Origin: DASSQJ01 sp963773655
GTDB taxonomy: Bacteria; Actinomycetota; Actinomycetes; Actinomycetales; Dermatophilaceae
Reading direction: 5' to 3'
Assembly: GCA_963773655.1 (NCBI GenBank)
Contig: CAVZBX010000001.1
Location: 1,550,001-1,614,000, forward strand
Length of the DNA: 64,000 nt
In this document: positions 26,097 to 36,667 of the stretch, piece by piece
Layout of the letters: each line of letters starts with the position of its first letter
Numbering within the stretch: the first letter of the stretch is position 1
Notes under the pieces: model-generated
Database searches by the model: none
Told to the model about the DNA's origin: nothing
Seen by the model: only the letters and a program-made list of their open reading frames with translations
Translations under genes and position numbers: made by a program

Positions 26097-27299
26097 GTGG
26101 AGCGGTCGCAGCGTCGAGCGGTGAAGCCCGGGGAGGCCGACGGGCAGCGGGTCGAGCGCGAGGGCCACGTGTGGCGGGTCCGCTCGCTCGAGGCGGCCCG
26201 GCAGGTGCTCCGTGCCCGCGACGCCACCCGCCAGGCGGGGTTCACCGCCGAGAAGATCCCGCAGGGGTACCTGGACCACCACCCCATCCTCGTCTCCGAC
26301 GGTCCGCGCCACGACGACCAGCGGCGCAAGGTGGCCCGGTTCTTCGCCCCGGCGGTCGTGGAGCGCTACACCCCGCAGATGGAGGGCTGCGCCGACCGGC
26401 TGCTCGACGACGCGGCGGCCCGGGGCCGGTTCCGGCTCGACGACCTCGCCCTCCTCTTCACGGTGGAGGTCACCGCCGAGGTCGTCGGGCTCACCGAGTC
26501 GTCGGTGCCGAGGATGGCGCGACGGCTCGTCAGCTTCTTCAACCAGCCGCCGTTCGACATCACCCGCGACGACCTGGGCCGCAGCGGCCGGCAGTGGGCG
26601 ATGGCGGCCGTCAACGGCCTGGTCCCGATCGTCCGGTTCTACCTCGCCGACGTCCGCCCCGCGCTGCGGCGCCGGCGCAGGGAGCGGCGCCAGGACGTCA
26701 TCAGCCACCTGCTCGACGAGGGCTACAGCACCACCGGGGTCCTCGTCGAGTGCGTCACCTACGGCACCGCGGGCATGGTGACCACCCGCGAGTTCATCGT
26801 CATGGCCGCGTGGCACCTGCTGCGCGACGACGCCCTGCGCGAGCGCTACCTCGCCGCCGGCACCGCCGAGCGGCTCGCCGTCCTCGACGAGGTCATCCGC
26901 CTGGAGCCGGTCGTCGGACACCTCTACCGCCGGGCGACGGCCCCGGTGCAGGTCAGCGACCGCGGCGAGCAGTGGACGATCGAGCCGGGGCACCTCGTGG
27001 ACGTCTGCGTGCGCGCCACCAACGCCGACCCGGAGGCGGTGGGCGAGGACCCGCTGGCCCTGCGGCCGGGACGACCGCTGCCGGCTGGGGTGAACGCCAC
27101 CGTGCTCACCTTCGGGGACGGCGCCCACAAGTGCCCCGGTCAGCCGCTGGCGATGCTCGAGGCCGACGTCCTGCTGACCCGGCTGCTGCGTCGGCATCCC
27201 CGGATCGTGGGTGAGCCGGAGCTCGGCTGGGACAACCTCATCGAGGGCTACTGGCTGCGGGGGTTCGAGCTCGAGCTCGGGGACCCGGCCGGGCGCTGA
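26097..27299 (+). CDS. Cytochrome P450
   Basis: 400 residues, soluble bacterial class. Heme loop FGDGAHKCPGQPLA near residue 340 (FxxGxHxCxG), the ExxR pair in DEVIRLEP near 263 and the I-helix TYGTAGMVTTREF near 220, where TTRE stands at the oxygen-activation site. Substrate unknown; no ferredoxin gene is adjacent. Convergent with the glycosyltransferase gene, leaving only 6 bp between stops. Confidence 0.93.
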   Translation: MERSQRRAVKPGEADGQRVEREGHVWRVRSLEAARQVLRARDATRQAGFTAEKIPQGYLDHHPILVSDGPRHDDQRRKVARFFAPAVVERYTPQMEGCADRLLDDAAARGRFRLDDLALLFTVEVTAEVVGLTESSVPRMARRLVSFFNQPPFDITRDDLGRSGRQWAMAAVNGLVPIVRFYLADVRPALRRRRRERRQDVISHLLDEGYSTTGVLVECVTYGTAGMVTTREFIVMAAWHLLRDDALRERYLAAGTAERLAVLDEVIRLEPVVGHLYRRATAPVQVSDRGEQWTIEPGHLVDVCVRATNADPEAVGEDPLALRPGRPLPAGVNATVLTFGDGAHKCPGQPLAMLEADVLLTRLLRRHPRIVGEPELGWDNLIEGYWLRGFELELGDPAGR

Positions 27300-27305
27300 G
27301 CCGGG

Positions 27306-28583
27306 TCACGCGCCGCGGGCACCCACGACCCGGGCCATCGTCGCGGCGATGAGCTCGGCGCCGTCCCGGCCGGGGTCACGGGTCGCCAGCGAGGCGGCGA
27401 TGCCCCGGGCCGCCACCCGGAACCGCCCCTCCCGCAGCCGTTCCAGCGCCCGGCGCAGCGAGCGCGGGTCGGGGTGGCGGTCGCCCAGGTGCAGCCCTGC
27501 CCCCGACCACTCCACCCGCCGACCGATGTCGGCCTTCTCCTCGGTGCGGCCGACCTGGAGCACGGGCGTGCCGTGGGCGAGGGCGAGCAGCACGCCGGTC
27601 CAGCCGCCGTTGGTGACGAAGGCACCGGCGTGCGGGAGGACCGCCTCGTAGGGCACGAACGACTCGACGGCGATCCCGGGCACGCCCGGACCGGTCACCA
27701 GCCCGGGGCCGCCGAGGGACCGTGGGTCGCCGGCCCCGGTGGTGAGCACGGCCGGCCGACCGAGCGCCCGCAGCGCCTCGAGGGCCGGAGCGAGGACCTC
27801 GCGCGGGTCGCTGCGCAGGGTCCCCTGGGTGACGAGGACGACGTCGCCCGAGTGTTCCTCGGCCAGTCCCCGCCACCAGGCCGGCGGCGCCCAGCCCCGC
27901 GGCACGGGGGGTCGCAGCGCCCCGACGAAGTGCACGTGGCCGGGCAGGTCGGCGCGCGGGTACTCGAGCTCGGGCGCGCCGCAGTGCAGGTGCAGCAGCG
28001 GCGACAGCGCCGCCTCGAGCACCGGTGGGCCGCCGAGTGACAGCCCGAGGTCCTCGCGCAGCGCGTCGTAGCGGGTCTGGGCGGCGGCCATGACCAGCCG
28101 GCGGCTGGCCGCCTGGACGGCGAGGTTCCGCTGGACCCAGGGGCGCGGTGTGCGGTACGGCAGCCCGGCGCCGAAGGGCGGGGTCGTGGGCTCCGGGTAG
28201 TGCAGCGGCCCGTCCCCGAAGCTCACCCAGGGCACCCCGAGGCGCTCGCACACGACCGCGGCGGCGTGGCCGAGGTGGTCGGTGAGCACGACGTCGGGCC
28301 GCACCGCGCGAACCAGCCCCTCGACGGCCCCGACCCGGTCGGCGGCGTCGGCGAGCAGCCAGTCGTACCGCGCGGAGACGTCGCGGATGCGGCCCCGGCG
28401 GTTGCGGTAGGGCGGTACCGGTCCGGTGTCGTGGACGTGGGCCCGCGGCACCGTGGCCAGACCCGCCCACGGGCTCGCGACCCCCCAGTGCACCTCGGCC
28501 CCCCGGTCGGCGAGCCCTTCGAGGAACGGCGCGGCGTTGAGGGTGTGCGCGTAGATGGGTGCGCTCACCGCGAGGACTCTCAC
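27306..28583 (-). CDS. UGT/MGT-like glycosyltransferase (GT1 type)
   Basis: 425 residues, two Rossmann halves (GT-B). The N-terminus has the acceptor-side motif PIYAHTLNAAPFLEGL; the C-terminal donor side shows VVLVTQGTL, ESFVPYEAVLPHAGAFVTNGGWTGVLLALAHGTPVLQVG near residue 315, matching the GT1 signature with Asn and Gly-Gly. These act on hydrophobic small molecules such as macrolides, carotenoids or lipids. The neighbouring P450 faces it, so a shared tailoring role is possible but not shown. GTG start. Confidence 0.88.
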   Translation of the reverse strand: MRVLAVSAPIYAHTLNAAPFLEGLADRGAEVHWGVASPWAGLATVPRAHVHDTGPVPPYRNRRGRIRDVSARYDWLLADAADRVGAVEGLVRAVRPDVVLTDHLGHAAAVVCERLGVPWVSFGDGPLHYPEPTTPPFGAGLPYRTPRPWVQRNLAVQAASRRLVMAAAQTRYDALREDLGLSLGGPPVLEAALSPLLHLHCGAPELEYPRADLPGHVHFVGALRPPVPRGWAPPAWWRGLAEEHSGDVVLVTQGTLRSDPREVLAPALEALRALGRPAVLTTGAGDPRSLGGPGLVTGPGVPGIAVESFVPYEAVLPHAGAFVTNGGWTGVLLALAHGTPVLQVGRTEEKADIGRRVEWSGAGLHLGDRHPDPRSLRRALERLREGRFRVAARGIAASLATRDPGRDGAELIAATMARVVGARGA

Positions 28584-28647
28584 GTGGTGATTCTTGCGCG
28601 CCGGCAGCCTCGGCGCCCACCCGGCGCGCAGGCCGGCGACCGGATCG

Positions 28648-29148
28648 TCAGCCGCGGGCCATCTGGTCGACGCACACCGTGATCGCGAGGACGAGAGGCA
28701 CGTCCTGACCCTGGGCCAGCTGGACCCCGTACGTGTCCCTGACCCGGAACCACTTCTTCGAGACCTCGGCGACCTTCCGTCCGTCGCGCTCGATCTCGTA
28801 CTCGTGGTCGACGATGTTGCCGTGGACCTTCAGGTCCTCGCCGCCGTCGACCTCGACGACGTAGTGGTCGCGGATGCCGAGGAGCCGTTTGTGGACCGTG
28901 GCCTTGCTCGACCCGCTCTCGATGGTCATCGTGTCGCGGACGCTGAGCTTCTTCTCCTGGATCTTGGCGACCTCGGTGCCGTGGGCGTCCTCGAGGATGA
29001 ACGTGTCCCGGAGCCGCGCCGCCTTGCCGTCGACCTTGAAAGCCCGGCGGCCGTCGGCATCCTCGATCCAGAAGTCGTCCCCGATCGCGAAGATCTTCTC
29101 GCGCATCTGGAAGGTCGGCCCGTCGAGCCCGTGGTTCCGCAGTCCCAT
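28648..29148 (-). CDS. LURP-one-related family protein
   Basis: 166 residues with the tubby-like LURP-one pattern of alternating short beta strands: FQMREKIFAIGDDFWIED, GRRAFKVDGKA, DTFILEDAHGTEVAKIQ and so on. Function in bacteria is unknown; membrane-lipid tethering is suggested for the fold. GAGGA precedes the ATG. It is 115 bp downstream of the GH63-like gene on the same strand. Confidence 0.85.
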   Translation of the reverse strand: MGLRNHGLDGPTFQMREKIFAIGDDFWIEDADGRRAFKVDGKAARLRDTFILEDAHGTEVAKIQEKKLSVRDTMTIESGSSKATVHKRLLGIRDHYVVEVDGGEDLKVHGNIVDHEYEIERDGRKVAEVSKKWFRVRDTYGVQLAQGQDVPLVLAITVCVDQMARG

Positions 29149-29263
29149 GATCCGTGTCCTCGCCGCTGACGGGAGTCGCGCGAGCGCGCGTCACCGTCGC
29201 CGACGGTACACGGGTGGCCACCGGTGCCCGTGCCTCCCGGCGGTCGGGCGGCCGGGCGTCCCC

Positions 29264-31963
29264 TCAGCTCGCGCCCGGTGGGTCGAGGATGAGGTCGACC
29301 ACGACAGCGGTCCACCCCGTCTGGTGCATGGCGCCGAGGCCGGCGCCGTCGTCGCCGTGGAAGTACTCGAAGAACAGCAGGTTGTCCTTCCACGCGGGGT
29401 CCTCCTGCATCCGGCGGACCCCGCCGAAGACCGGGCGCCGGCCGGCATCGTCGGGCAGCCAGATCGACAGGAGGCGGTCACTGAGGTCCCGGGCGACCTC
29501 GCCGAACGTCGACCGTCCGCCCGAGCCCGTGGGGTACTCGAGGGTGAAGTCGTCGCCGAGGAATCGGTGCAGACGCGCGAACTGACGGACGACCAGGTAG
29601 TTCACGGGCATCCACACCGGGCCTCGCCAGTTGGAGTTGCCGCCGAACATCGCCGTCGTGGACTCCGCGGGCTCGTAGTCGATCGTGGCGCCGGGAACCC
29701 CGGGCAGGGTGTACGGATGGCCGCCGTAGCGCCTGGAGACGGCACGCACGCCGTGGGGTGAGAGGAACGCGTCCTCGTCGAGGAACTCCCGCAGGGCCAC
29801 CCGGAGGTCGTCCGGCCTGAGCACCGAGACGAGGACCGTCTCCCGCCCGTCGACCTCGCGAACCCGTCCGAGGGCGGCATCGGTCTCCCCGGCCCACCGC
29901 TCGCGGAGCCGGGCGAACCCCTTGCCGAGCCGCGCCGTGAGGGCGGCCTGTGGCCTGGGCAGGCCGACCGCCGGCAGCAACGGGATCAGCCCGGTGACGG
30001 TCCGCACCTTCACGGGGGTCGCCTCACCCGAGGCGAGGACGAGCCGGTCGTAGAAGAAGCCGTCCTCGGCGTCGTAGAGGCCCTGCTCGTCCAGGGCCTT
30101 GCTGATCTGCAGGAACTGCTCGAGGAACTTGACGACCATGTCCTCGTACACCTCGTTATCCGCGGCCAGCTCGACGGCGATGACGAGCATGGAGAGCGCG
30201 TAGTAGGCCATCCACGCGGTGCCGTCGGCCTGCTCCAGGCGAACGCCGTCGGGGAGGTTCGAGCGGTCCAGCGGGCTGATGTTGTCCAGCCCCAGGAACC
30301 CCCCGCCGAAGACGTTGTTGCCGTCCGGGTCCTGGCGGTTGAGCCACCACGTGAAGTTGACGAGCAGCTTCTGGAAGACCCGCTCGAGGAAGTCGCGGTC
30401 GCGCGCACCGTCGACGAGGTACACCCGCAGGGCCGCCATGACGTGGACGGGTGGGTTGACGTCGTCGAAGTTCCACTCGTACGCGGGCAGCGCGCCGTTG
30501 GGGTGCTGGAACCACTCCCTGAGCAGCACCAGCATCTGGTACTTGGCGAACGCGGGGTCCAGGTGCGCCCAGGCGACCGCGTGGAAGCCGAGGTCCCAGG
30601 CCGCGAACCAGGGGTACTCCCAGGGGTCGGGCATCGCGAGGACGTCGAAGGAGTCGAGGTGCCTCCAGCCGGCGTTGCGGCCCGTGCGGTGCGACTCCGG
30701 CGGCGGCGGCTGACCCGGGTCGCCGTCGAGCCAGCGGGCGACGTCGTACGGGTAGATCTGCTTGCTCCACACCAGGCCCGCGGAGGCCTGACGCAGGATG
30801 CGCATCCGCTCCGGCGGGGTCCCGGCCGGGGCCAGCGCCGTGTAGAACTCGTCGGCATCCGCCTCACGGGCAGCGACGACCCCGTCGAACCGGGCCGCCG
30901 CCCAGTCCGGCTCGTCCGGCTCCCCCGCGCCCGGACGGTGCAGCCGCAGCCGGAGCTCGGCACTCCCGCCGCCGGCGACGGTGACCCGGTGGCGCAGCGC
31001 CGCCTTGGTACCGAACCCGTCCGGGTTGACCGTGGGGGCTCCGCCGACGACGTGGTCGTTGATGCCGTCCTTCGGGTACGGCGTGCTCGGCGGGGCTCCG
31101 AAGACCCGGGGCAGGTTCGTCTCGTTCTCGCAGAACAGCGCCTCCGGCGCAAGACCGTCCGGACCGGGCGCCGCCTCCAGCCGGTAGCCGGCCAGGGCGT
31201 GGTCGGCGACCACCAGCGCCGTGCCGTCCCCCTCGATCCGCGGGCGGGGCGCCCCCGGGGCCCACGACCAGGTGTTCCTGAACCACAGCGTCGGCAGCAC
31301 CTCGATGGTGGCCTCGTCCGGCCCGTGGTTCTCGACGACGACCCGCATGAGGACCTCCGTCGGGGTGGCCTTGGCGTAGGTGACGTCGACCGACCAGTAG
31401 CGGTCGTCGTCGAAGACACCGGTGTCGAGCAGCTCGAGCTCCGGGTCCCGCAGGCCCCGGCCGTGGTCGACGAGCCGGCCGTAGGGGAACTCGGCCTGCG
31501 GGTAGTGGTACCGCCAGTGCAGCAGGGCGTGACTGGGGAGCCCCTCGAGGTACCACCAGTACTCCTTCGCGTCCTCCCCGTGGTTGCCCTCGGGCCCGGT
31601 GAGCCCGAACATCCGCTCCTTGAGGATGGGGTCCCTGCCGTTCCACAGGGCCAGGGCGAGGCACAGCTCGTGCCGGATGTCGGAGATGCCGGCCATGCCG
31701 TCCTCGTTCCACCGGTACGCGCGCGACCGGGCGTGGTCGTGCGGGAACGAGCGCCAGGCGTCGCCGTCGGCCGAGTAGTCCTCGCGGACCGTCCCCCAGG
31801 CCCGTTCGCTGAGGTAGGGACCCCACTCGTACCAGGGGTTGGCCGAGAAGAGGTCGGACTCCGCGCGGCCGGTGGCGTCGGCGAGGCGGGCGTGCTCGGC
31901 CGTCCGGGGGCCGGGAGCGCCGGGCGGTGCCCCACCGGGCGGGACCGGGGTCGTCGTGCTCAC
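29264..31963 (-). CDS. GH63/MGH1-like glycoside hydrolase
   Basis: 899 residues with no signal peptide, so cytoplasmic. A beta-rich N-terminal part (FSANPWYEWGPYLSERAWGTVREDYS) precedes an (alpha/alpha)6 domain with EYPWFAAWDLGFHAVAWAHLDP near residue 450, GGGFLGLDNISPLDRS near 555 and MFGGNSNWRGPVWMPVNYLV near 785; the Asp and Glu/Asn positions resemble GH63 glucosidases and mannosylglycerate hydrolases. Substrate could be trehalose-, glucosylglycerate- or glucan-type. The GTG start overlaps the upstream reductase stop by 4 bp. Confidence 0.87.
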   Translation of the reverse strand: MSTTTPVPPGGAPPGAPGPRTAEHARLADATGRAESDLFSANPWYEWGPYLSERAWGTVREDYSADGDAWRSFPHDHARSRAYRWNEDGMAGISDIRHELCLALALWNGRDPILKERMFGLTGPEGNHGEDAKEYWWYLEGLPSHALLHWRYHYPQAEFPYGRLVDHGRGLRDPELELLDTGVFDDDRYWSVDVTYAKATPTEVLMRVVVENHGPDEATIEVLPTLWFRNTWSWAPGAPRPRIEGDGTALVVADHALAGYRLEAAPGPDGLAPEALFCENETNLPRVFGAPPSTPYPKDGINDHVVGGAPTVNPDGFGTKAALRHRVTVAGGGSAELRLRLHRPGAGEPDEPDWAAARFDGVVAAREADADEFYTALAPAGTPPERMRILRQASAGLVWSKQIYPYDVARWLDGDPGQPPPPESHRTGRNAGWRHLDSFDVLAMPDPWEYPWFAAWDLGFHAVAWAHLDPAFAKYQMLVLLREWFQHPNGALPAYEWNFDDVNPPVHVMAALRVYLVDGARDRDFLERVFQKLLVNFTWWLNRQDPDGNNVFGGGFLGLDNISPLDRSNLPDGVRLEQADGTAWMAYYALSMLVIAVELAADNEVYEDMVVKFLEQFLQISKALDEQGLYDAEDGFFYDRLVLASGEATPVKVRTVTGLIPLLPAVGLPRPQAALTARLGKGFARLRERWAGETDAALGRVREVDGRETVLVSVLRPDDLRVALREFLDEDAFLSPHGVRAVSRRYGGHPYTLPGVPGATIDYEPAESTTAMFGGNSNWRGPVWMPVNYLVVRQFARLHRFLGDDFTLEYPTGSGGRSTFGEVARDLSDRLLSIWLPDDAGRRPVFGGVRRMQEDPAWKDNLLFFEYFHGDDGAGLGAMHQTGWTAVVVDLILDPPGAS

Positions 31964-33652
31964 GACGCCGGCCAGAGGACGTGGGAGAGCATGCCACCGG
32001 AGAGCACGCGCGCGTCGAACCCGTTCTGGCGGAGGCACCGGGTGGCCGTGTAGGCCCGCTGGCCGGATCGACAGATGACCTGGATCTCACGGTCCCGGGG
32101 AAGCTCGTCCAGTCGCGACCGCAGCTGCCCCATGGGGATGTTCACGGCGCCGGGCACCCCCTCGACGGTGAGCTCCACGGGCTCGCGCACGTCGAGCAGG
32201 AACGCGTCGCCCCGGGTGTCCCAGTGGCTGACGGGCATGTCCCCGCGCAGCACCCCCGCGGCCACCATGCCGGCGAAGTTCACCGGGTCCTTGGCGCTGC
32301 CGAACGGCGGGGCGTAGCAGAGCTCGGCCTCCTCGAGGTCGTAGACGGTCGCACCGAGCTGGATCGCCAGGGCCAGGTCACCGACCCGCTTGTCCACGCC
32401 GTCCTCGCCGAGGGCCTGTGCCCCGAGCAGCCGCCCGTCGGACCGGCGGAACAGGATCTTCATCGCGATGGGCTTGGCCCCCGGGTAGTACCCGGCGTGC
32501 GAGTTCGGGTAGAGGTACACCCGCTCGTAGTCCTCGTCGCCCACCCGTCGCAGGGCCTTCTCGCTCGCGCCGGTCCACGCCGCGGCCGCACCGAAGAGCT
32601 GGATGATCGAGGTGCCCTGGGTCCCGCGGAAGTGCGAGTCCCGTCCGGCGATGACGTCGGCCGCGATCCGGGCCTGCCGGTTCGCCGGTCCCGCCAGGGC
32701 GATCAGGCTCTGCTCGCCGGTGACGAAGTCGCGGACCTCGACGGCGTCGCCGACGGCGAAGATCGACGGGGTCGCTGGTCCGCATCTGGTCGTCGACCTT
32801 GATCCCCCCTCGCTCCCCGATCTCCAAGCCCTGCCAGGGTCGCCAGGGTCGTGTCGGGCCGCACCCCGAGGGCGACGATGACGAGGTCGGCGCGATGGGT
32901 GGCGCCGGACCGGGTCGTGACGACCAAGGACTCGTCCGGCTTCCTGGGTGAACGACGCGACACCGTCCCCGACGACGACGTGCACGCCGTGCATCTCGAG
33001 GAAGTCCTCGACGAGCGTGGCCGTACTCCGGGTCGAGGGGCGCCAGGACCTGGTCGGCGAGCTCGATGACGGTGACGTCGAAGCCCCGGTGGACGAGGTT
33101 CTCGGCCATCTCCAGGCCGATGAAGCCGCCGCCGACGACGACCGCGTGGCGCTTGGGCCGGACCGTCTGGAACCCCGAGTACCGCTCCATCCCGGTGAGG
33201 AAGCTCGAACCCCGCTCGATCCACGTCGCGGATGGCGCGGGCGTCGGGCACCGTGCGCACCGAGAAGATGCCGGGGAGGTCGATCCCCGGGATCGGCGGC
33301 CGCACCGAGGGGGCTCCCGGCGCCAGGACGAGCGTGTCGTAGGACTCGGTCGTGACCGTCCCGGTCGCCGCGTCCCGCAGCTGCACCGTCTTGGCCTGCG
33401 CGTCGATGCCGACCGCTTCGCACCCGGGGCGGCAGTCGACCGCGAAGTGCCCGCGGAAGACCTGCTCGTTCGCGACGAGGAGGTCCGACTCGTGCTCGAT
33501 CACTCCCCCACGTGGTACGGCAGCCCGCAGTTGGCGAAGGAGACGTAGGGCCCACGCTCCACCATGACGATCTCCGCCTCTTCGTCCAGCCTGCGCAGTC
33601 GCGCGGCGCACGAGGCGCCCCCGGCGACCCCGCCCACGATGATCGTCTTCAC
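31960..33652 (-). pseudogene. CoA-disulfide reductase with rhodanese domain, six apparent frameshifts
   Basis: Family enzymes reduce CoA disulfides or persulfides with NAD(P)H. Reading across frames gives the whole protein: FAD loop IIVGGVAGGASCAARLRR, active Cys in YVSFANCGLPYH, second nucleotide loop AVVVGGGFIGLEMAENL, SIFAVGDAVEV, then dimerisation domain and rhodanese loop ICRSGQRAY. Frame changes are needed near 33508, 33227, 33020, 32942, 32820 and 32770; the first sits in a run of five G. Motifs survive on both sides and no internal stop or large deletion is seen, so sequence error is likelier than decay. GTG start with AAGGAG 8 nt upstream. Confidence 0.85.
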
Positions 33653-33674
33653 GGTGTGCTCCTTCGGTGGATGA

Positions 33675-35537
33675 CTACTGTGGGATGGCTTCTCTCGGCC
33701 ACGACCGCTTGCGCGCGTCGAGCTGGCGATCGAGGGTGAGGGCGGCGTCGATCAGCGAGAGGTGGGTGAAGGCCTGCGGGAAGTTCCCGATCTGCTCACC
33801 GGTGAGGGCAATCTCCTCCGAGTACAGCCCGAGGTGGTTGGCGTAGGTGAGCATCTTCTCGAAGACCACGCGAGCCGCGTCGAGCTGCCCCGCCCGCGCC
33901 AGCGAGTCGACGTAGGCGAACGTGCACAGGGAGAAGGTGCCCTCGGAGCCCCGCAGCCCGTCCGGTGAGGCGGCCGGGTCATAGCGGTAGACGAGGCTGT
34001 CGGTGACGAGCTCCTCCTCCATCGCGGCGAGCGTCGAGAGCCACATCGGGTCGCTCGGGGTGACGAACCCCACGGTCGACATGCGGAGCAGGGCTGCGTC
34101 GAGGACCTCGGTCCGGTAGTGCTGCACGAAGGCCCGACGCCGGGCGCTCCAGCCACGCGCCATGATCTGGTCGTAGACGGCGTCGCGTTCACGCCGCCAG
34201 CGCTCTAGTGGAGCGGGGCGCCCGTGGGAGGTGGGAGAGGCGGATCCCCCGGTCGAACGCCACCCAGCTCATCAGCCTGCCGTAGGTGAAGTCCTGTTGA
34301 CCGCCGCGGGTCTCCCAGATCCCCTCGTCGCGTTGGTCCCAGTTCTCCGCGAGCCAGTTCAGCATGTCGGCGATCTTCTGCCACCCGTGGTGCCCGACGT
34401 GCAGGCCGTGCTGGTCGGCGAAGAAGATGCTGTCCATCGCCTCGCCGTAGATGTCGAGCTGCAGCTGGTCGGCCGCCCCGTTGCCGATGCGCACCGGCCG
34501 CGACCCCCGGTAGCCGCCCCAGTGCCCCAGCTCCTCCTCGACCAGGTCGCTGGAGCCGTCGACGCGGTACATGATCTTCAGGGGGCGGGCCGTGGCCGGT
34601 GCTCCGTCCAGGCGGTCGCGCAGCCACCCCATGAGAGCCGCGGCCTCGTCCGTGAACCCCATCCCCAGCAGCGCGTACACGGAGAAGGAGGCGTCCCGGA
34701 TCCAGGTGTACCGGTAGTCCCAGTTGCGTTCACCGCCGATCTGCTCGGGGAGGGCGGCCGTGGGGGCGGCGACCAGGGCCCCGCTGGGGGCGTAGGTCAT
34801 CAGCTTCAGGGTGATGGCAGACCGGTACAGCTGCTCGCGCCAGCGACCGGTGTACGTCGAGCGCCCGAGCCAGTGCTCCCAGAAGTCCGTCGTCTCGCCC
34901 AACAGGCGCTCCGCCTCGCCTACCCCCACCTGCCTCGGCGCACCGCGTCGTCACCCGTCTCCAGGATCATCCCCCGCACCTGCCCGGCGGTCAGGGTCAG
35001 CTCGGCGTGCAGGTCCCCGCGGTCGTCCACCGCGGTGCGCGCCAGGCGTTCGTCGGCCGGCTCGCGCACCAGGTGGGCGGTGAGCGACCCCCGCGGGCTC
35101 ACGAACCGGACGCCGTCCTCGCTCAGGTGTGCCTCGTGGGCGGCGCGCCCGTAGTCGAACCGGGGCGCGAGGTCGATCTCGAAGGTCATCTCGCCACGCA
35201 TGCAGCGGACCAGGCGCACGAGCCGGTGGCGGTCGGTGGCCACGGCCCCGGTCACCGGCATGAAGTCGACCACCTCACCGACCCCTGCCTCGGTCATGAA
35301 CCGGGTGACCAGGACGGCGGTGTCCGGGAGATACAGCTGCTTGCTCGTGAACACCTCGATGGTGGGGCGCACGCGGAAGCGACCCCCGTCCTCCTGGTCG
35401 AGCAGGGCGGCGAAGATGCTGGGCGAGTCGAAGCGGGGAGCACAGAACCAGTCGACGGACCCGTCGGTCGCTACCAGCGCGGAGGTCTGGAGGTCGCCGA
35501 CCAGGCCGTGGTCCGCGATGAGTGGGTAGCGCTCCAT
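33675..35537 (-). pseudogene. GH15 family glycosidase (trehalase/glucoamylase type), two apparent frameshifts
   Basis: The three frame segments join into a full GH15 protein of about 620 residues: PLIADHGLVGDLQTSALVATDGSVDWFCAPRFD at the start, GERNWDYRYTWIRDASFSVYALLGMGF in the middle, and GLYSEEI...GNFPQAFTHLSLI with the catalytic-base Glu near the end. This is the cytoplasmic actinobacterial type that includes mycobacterial trehalase. Frame changes fall near 34940 and 34218. GAGGAG lies 10 nt before the ATG. First gene of a unit continuing into the reductase and GH63-like genes. Confidence 0.87.
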
Positions 35538-35617
35538 CGGGGTTGTGCTCCTCTCGAGGCCGGGACGGGCGCCACGCCTGAGCCCCCGGTTCCCGGCCCG
35601 TGGGGCGCCCACCAGCC

Positions 35618-35665
35618 TTGCTACGCCGCGCCGGTCCGCGCACGTCACCCTGCGCGGGTGACGTG
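35618..35665 (-). promoter_or_regulatory. Shared operator-promoter site A, upstream of the GH15 operon
   Basis: On the minus strand CACGTCACCC-N5-GGGTGACGTG (10-base perfect arms) is followed after 16 nt by GCGTAGCAA. The distal half-site GTGACG sits at a -35-like distance from TAGCAA. The same layout recurs at 43031-43077. Confidence 0.65.
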
Positions 35666-35755
35666 CCGGGGCGGGGACGGTCCCAGACTCGGGAGGAGCG
35701 GCGGGTGGCACCCGTCGCAGCAGCCGACGACACTGGATTCAGGTGGAGCCATGAG

Positions 35756-36667
35756 GTGACGTGCCGGTCACGGTGGTCGTCGCGTCCGGGCGCCCAGCAC
35801 GGTGAGGGGCCGATCTGGGACGCCGCCTCCGAGCCTGCCTCTGGTGGGTGGACATCAGTGGGCCGCGCGCTCCACTGCACGGACCCCCGGTCGGGTCGGG
35901 ACCGGACCTGGGGGACGCCCTGGCAGCCCGGAGGCGTCCTGATCGACACCTCGGGGCGTCCCGTGCTCGCCGCACCGGACGGGCTCGCCGTGCTGGACAC
36001 GGTCACCGGCCGCGTCAGCCTCCAGGTCGCGATCGAGCAGGACAAGCCGGAGAACCGGGCCAACGACGTCACGACGGACTCCCGGGGCCGGTGCTGGGTC
36101 GGCTCCATGGCCTTCGACAAGCGACCCGGGAACGCCGCCCTGTACCGCGTCGACTCCGGTCGGGTCACGCGCGTCGTGGACGGCCTGACGATCTGCAACG
36201 GGCCGGCGCTGGACGAGGCGCACGACCGGATGTACCTGGCGGACACCGCCCTGTGCCGCGTCGACGTCTTCGCCGTCGACGCGGTGACCGGTGCGCTGAG
36301 TGACCGGCGGCCCTTCGTCGACCTCCACGAGGCCGAGTTCTGGCCGGACGGGATGACCGTCGACGACGACGGCATGCTCTGGGTCGCCTGCGGACGGGCC
36401 GGCGCGGTGCACCGCTATCGGAGCGACGGCGTCCTCGACGGTGTCGTGAGCGTCCCGACGAGCAACCCCACGTCGGTCACGTTCGGCGGCGTCGACGGCG
36501 GCGACCTCTTCATCACCACGTCCTGGTTCGACCTCGAGCCAGCGACCCGGGCCGCCGAGCCCCTGGCCGGGGCCGTCTTCGGCTGCCGCCCCGGCGTCAC
36601 CGGCCGCCCCGCCCCGCGCTACCGGGGGGCGGACGGCCACGCATCCCACGAGAAAGGCCTCTCATGA
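35756..36667 (+). CDS. SMP-30/gluconolactonase family lactonase
   Basis: About 303 residues, six-bladed propeller. Metal-binding positions are visible: the Glu of AQHGEGPIW, Asn-Asp in ENRANDVTTD and Asp in FWPDGMTVDDDG. The 5' part is doubtful: the expected LWWVDISG lies in another frame near 35840, between two compensating shifts, and the natural start may be the GTG at 35761 preceded by GAGG. It hydrolyses sugar lactones; since its stop overlaps the G6PDH start (ATGA), it may open that enzyme's lactone product. Confidence 0.8.
   Translation: MTCRSRWSSRPGAQHGEGPIWDAASEPASGGWTSVGRALHCTDPRSGRDRTWGTPWQPGGVLIDTSGRPVLAAPDGLAVLDTVTGRVSLQVAIEQDKPENRANDVTTDSRGRCWVGSMAFDKRPGNAALYRVDSGRVTRVVDGLTICNGPALDEAHDRMYLADTALCRVDVFAVDAVTGALSDRRPFVDLHEAEFWPDGMTVDDDGMLWVACGRAGAVHRYRSDGVLDGVVSVPTSNPTSVTFGGVDGGDLFITTSWFDLEPATRAAEPLAGAVFGCRPGVTGRPAPRYRGADGHASHEKGLS

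Noticed and set aside
26097..28583. P450 plus glycosyltransferase as a natural-product gene cluster
   Set aside because: Only two convergent tailoring-type genes without a core synthase or transporter; not enough to call a cluster.
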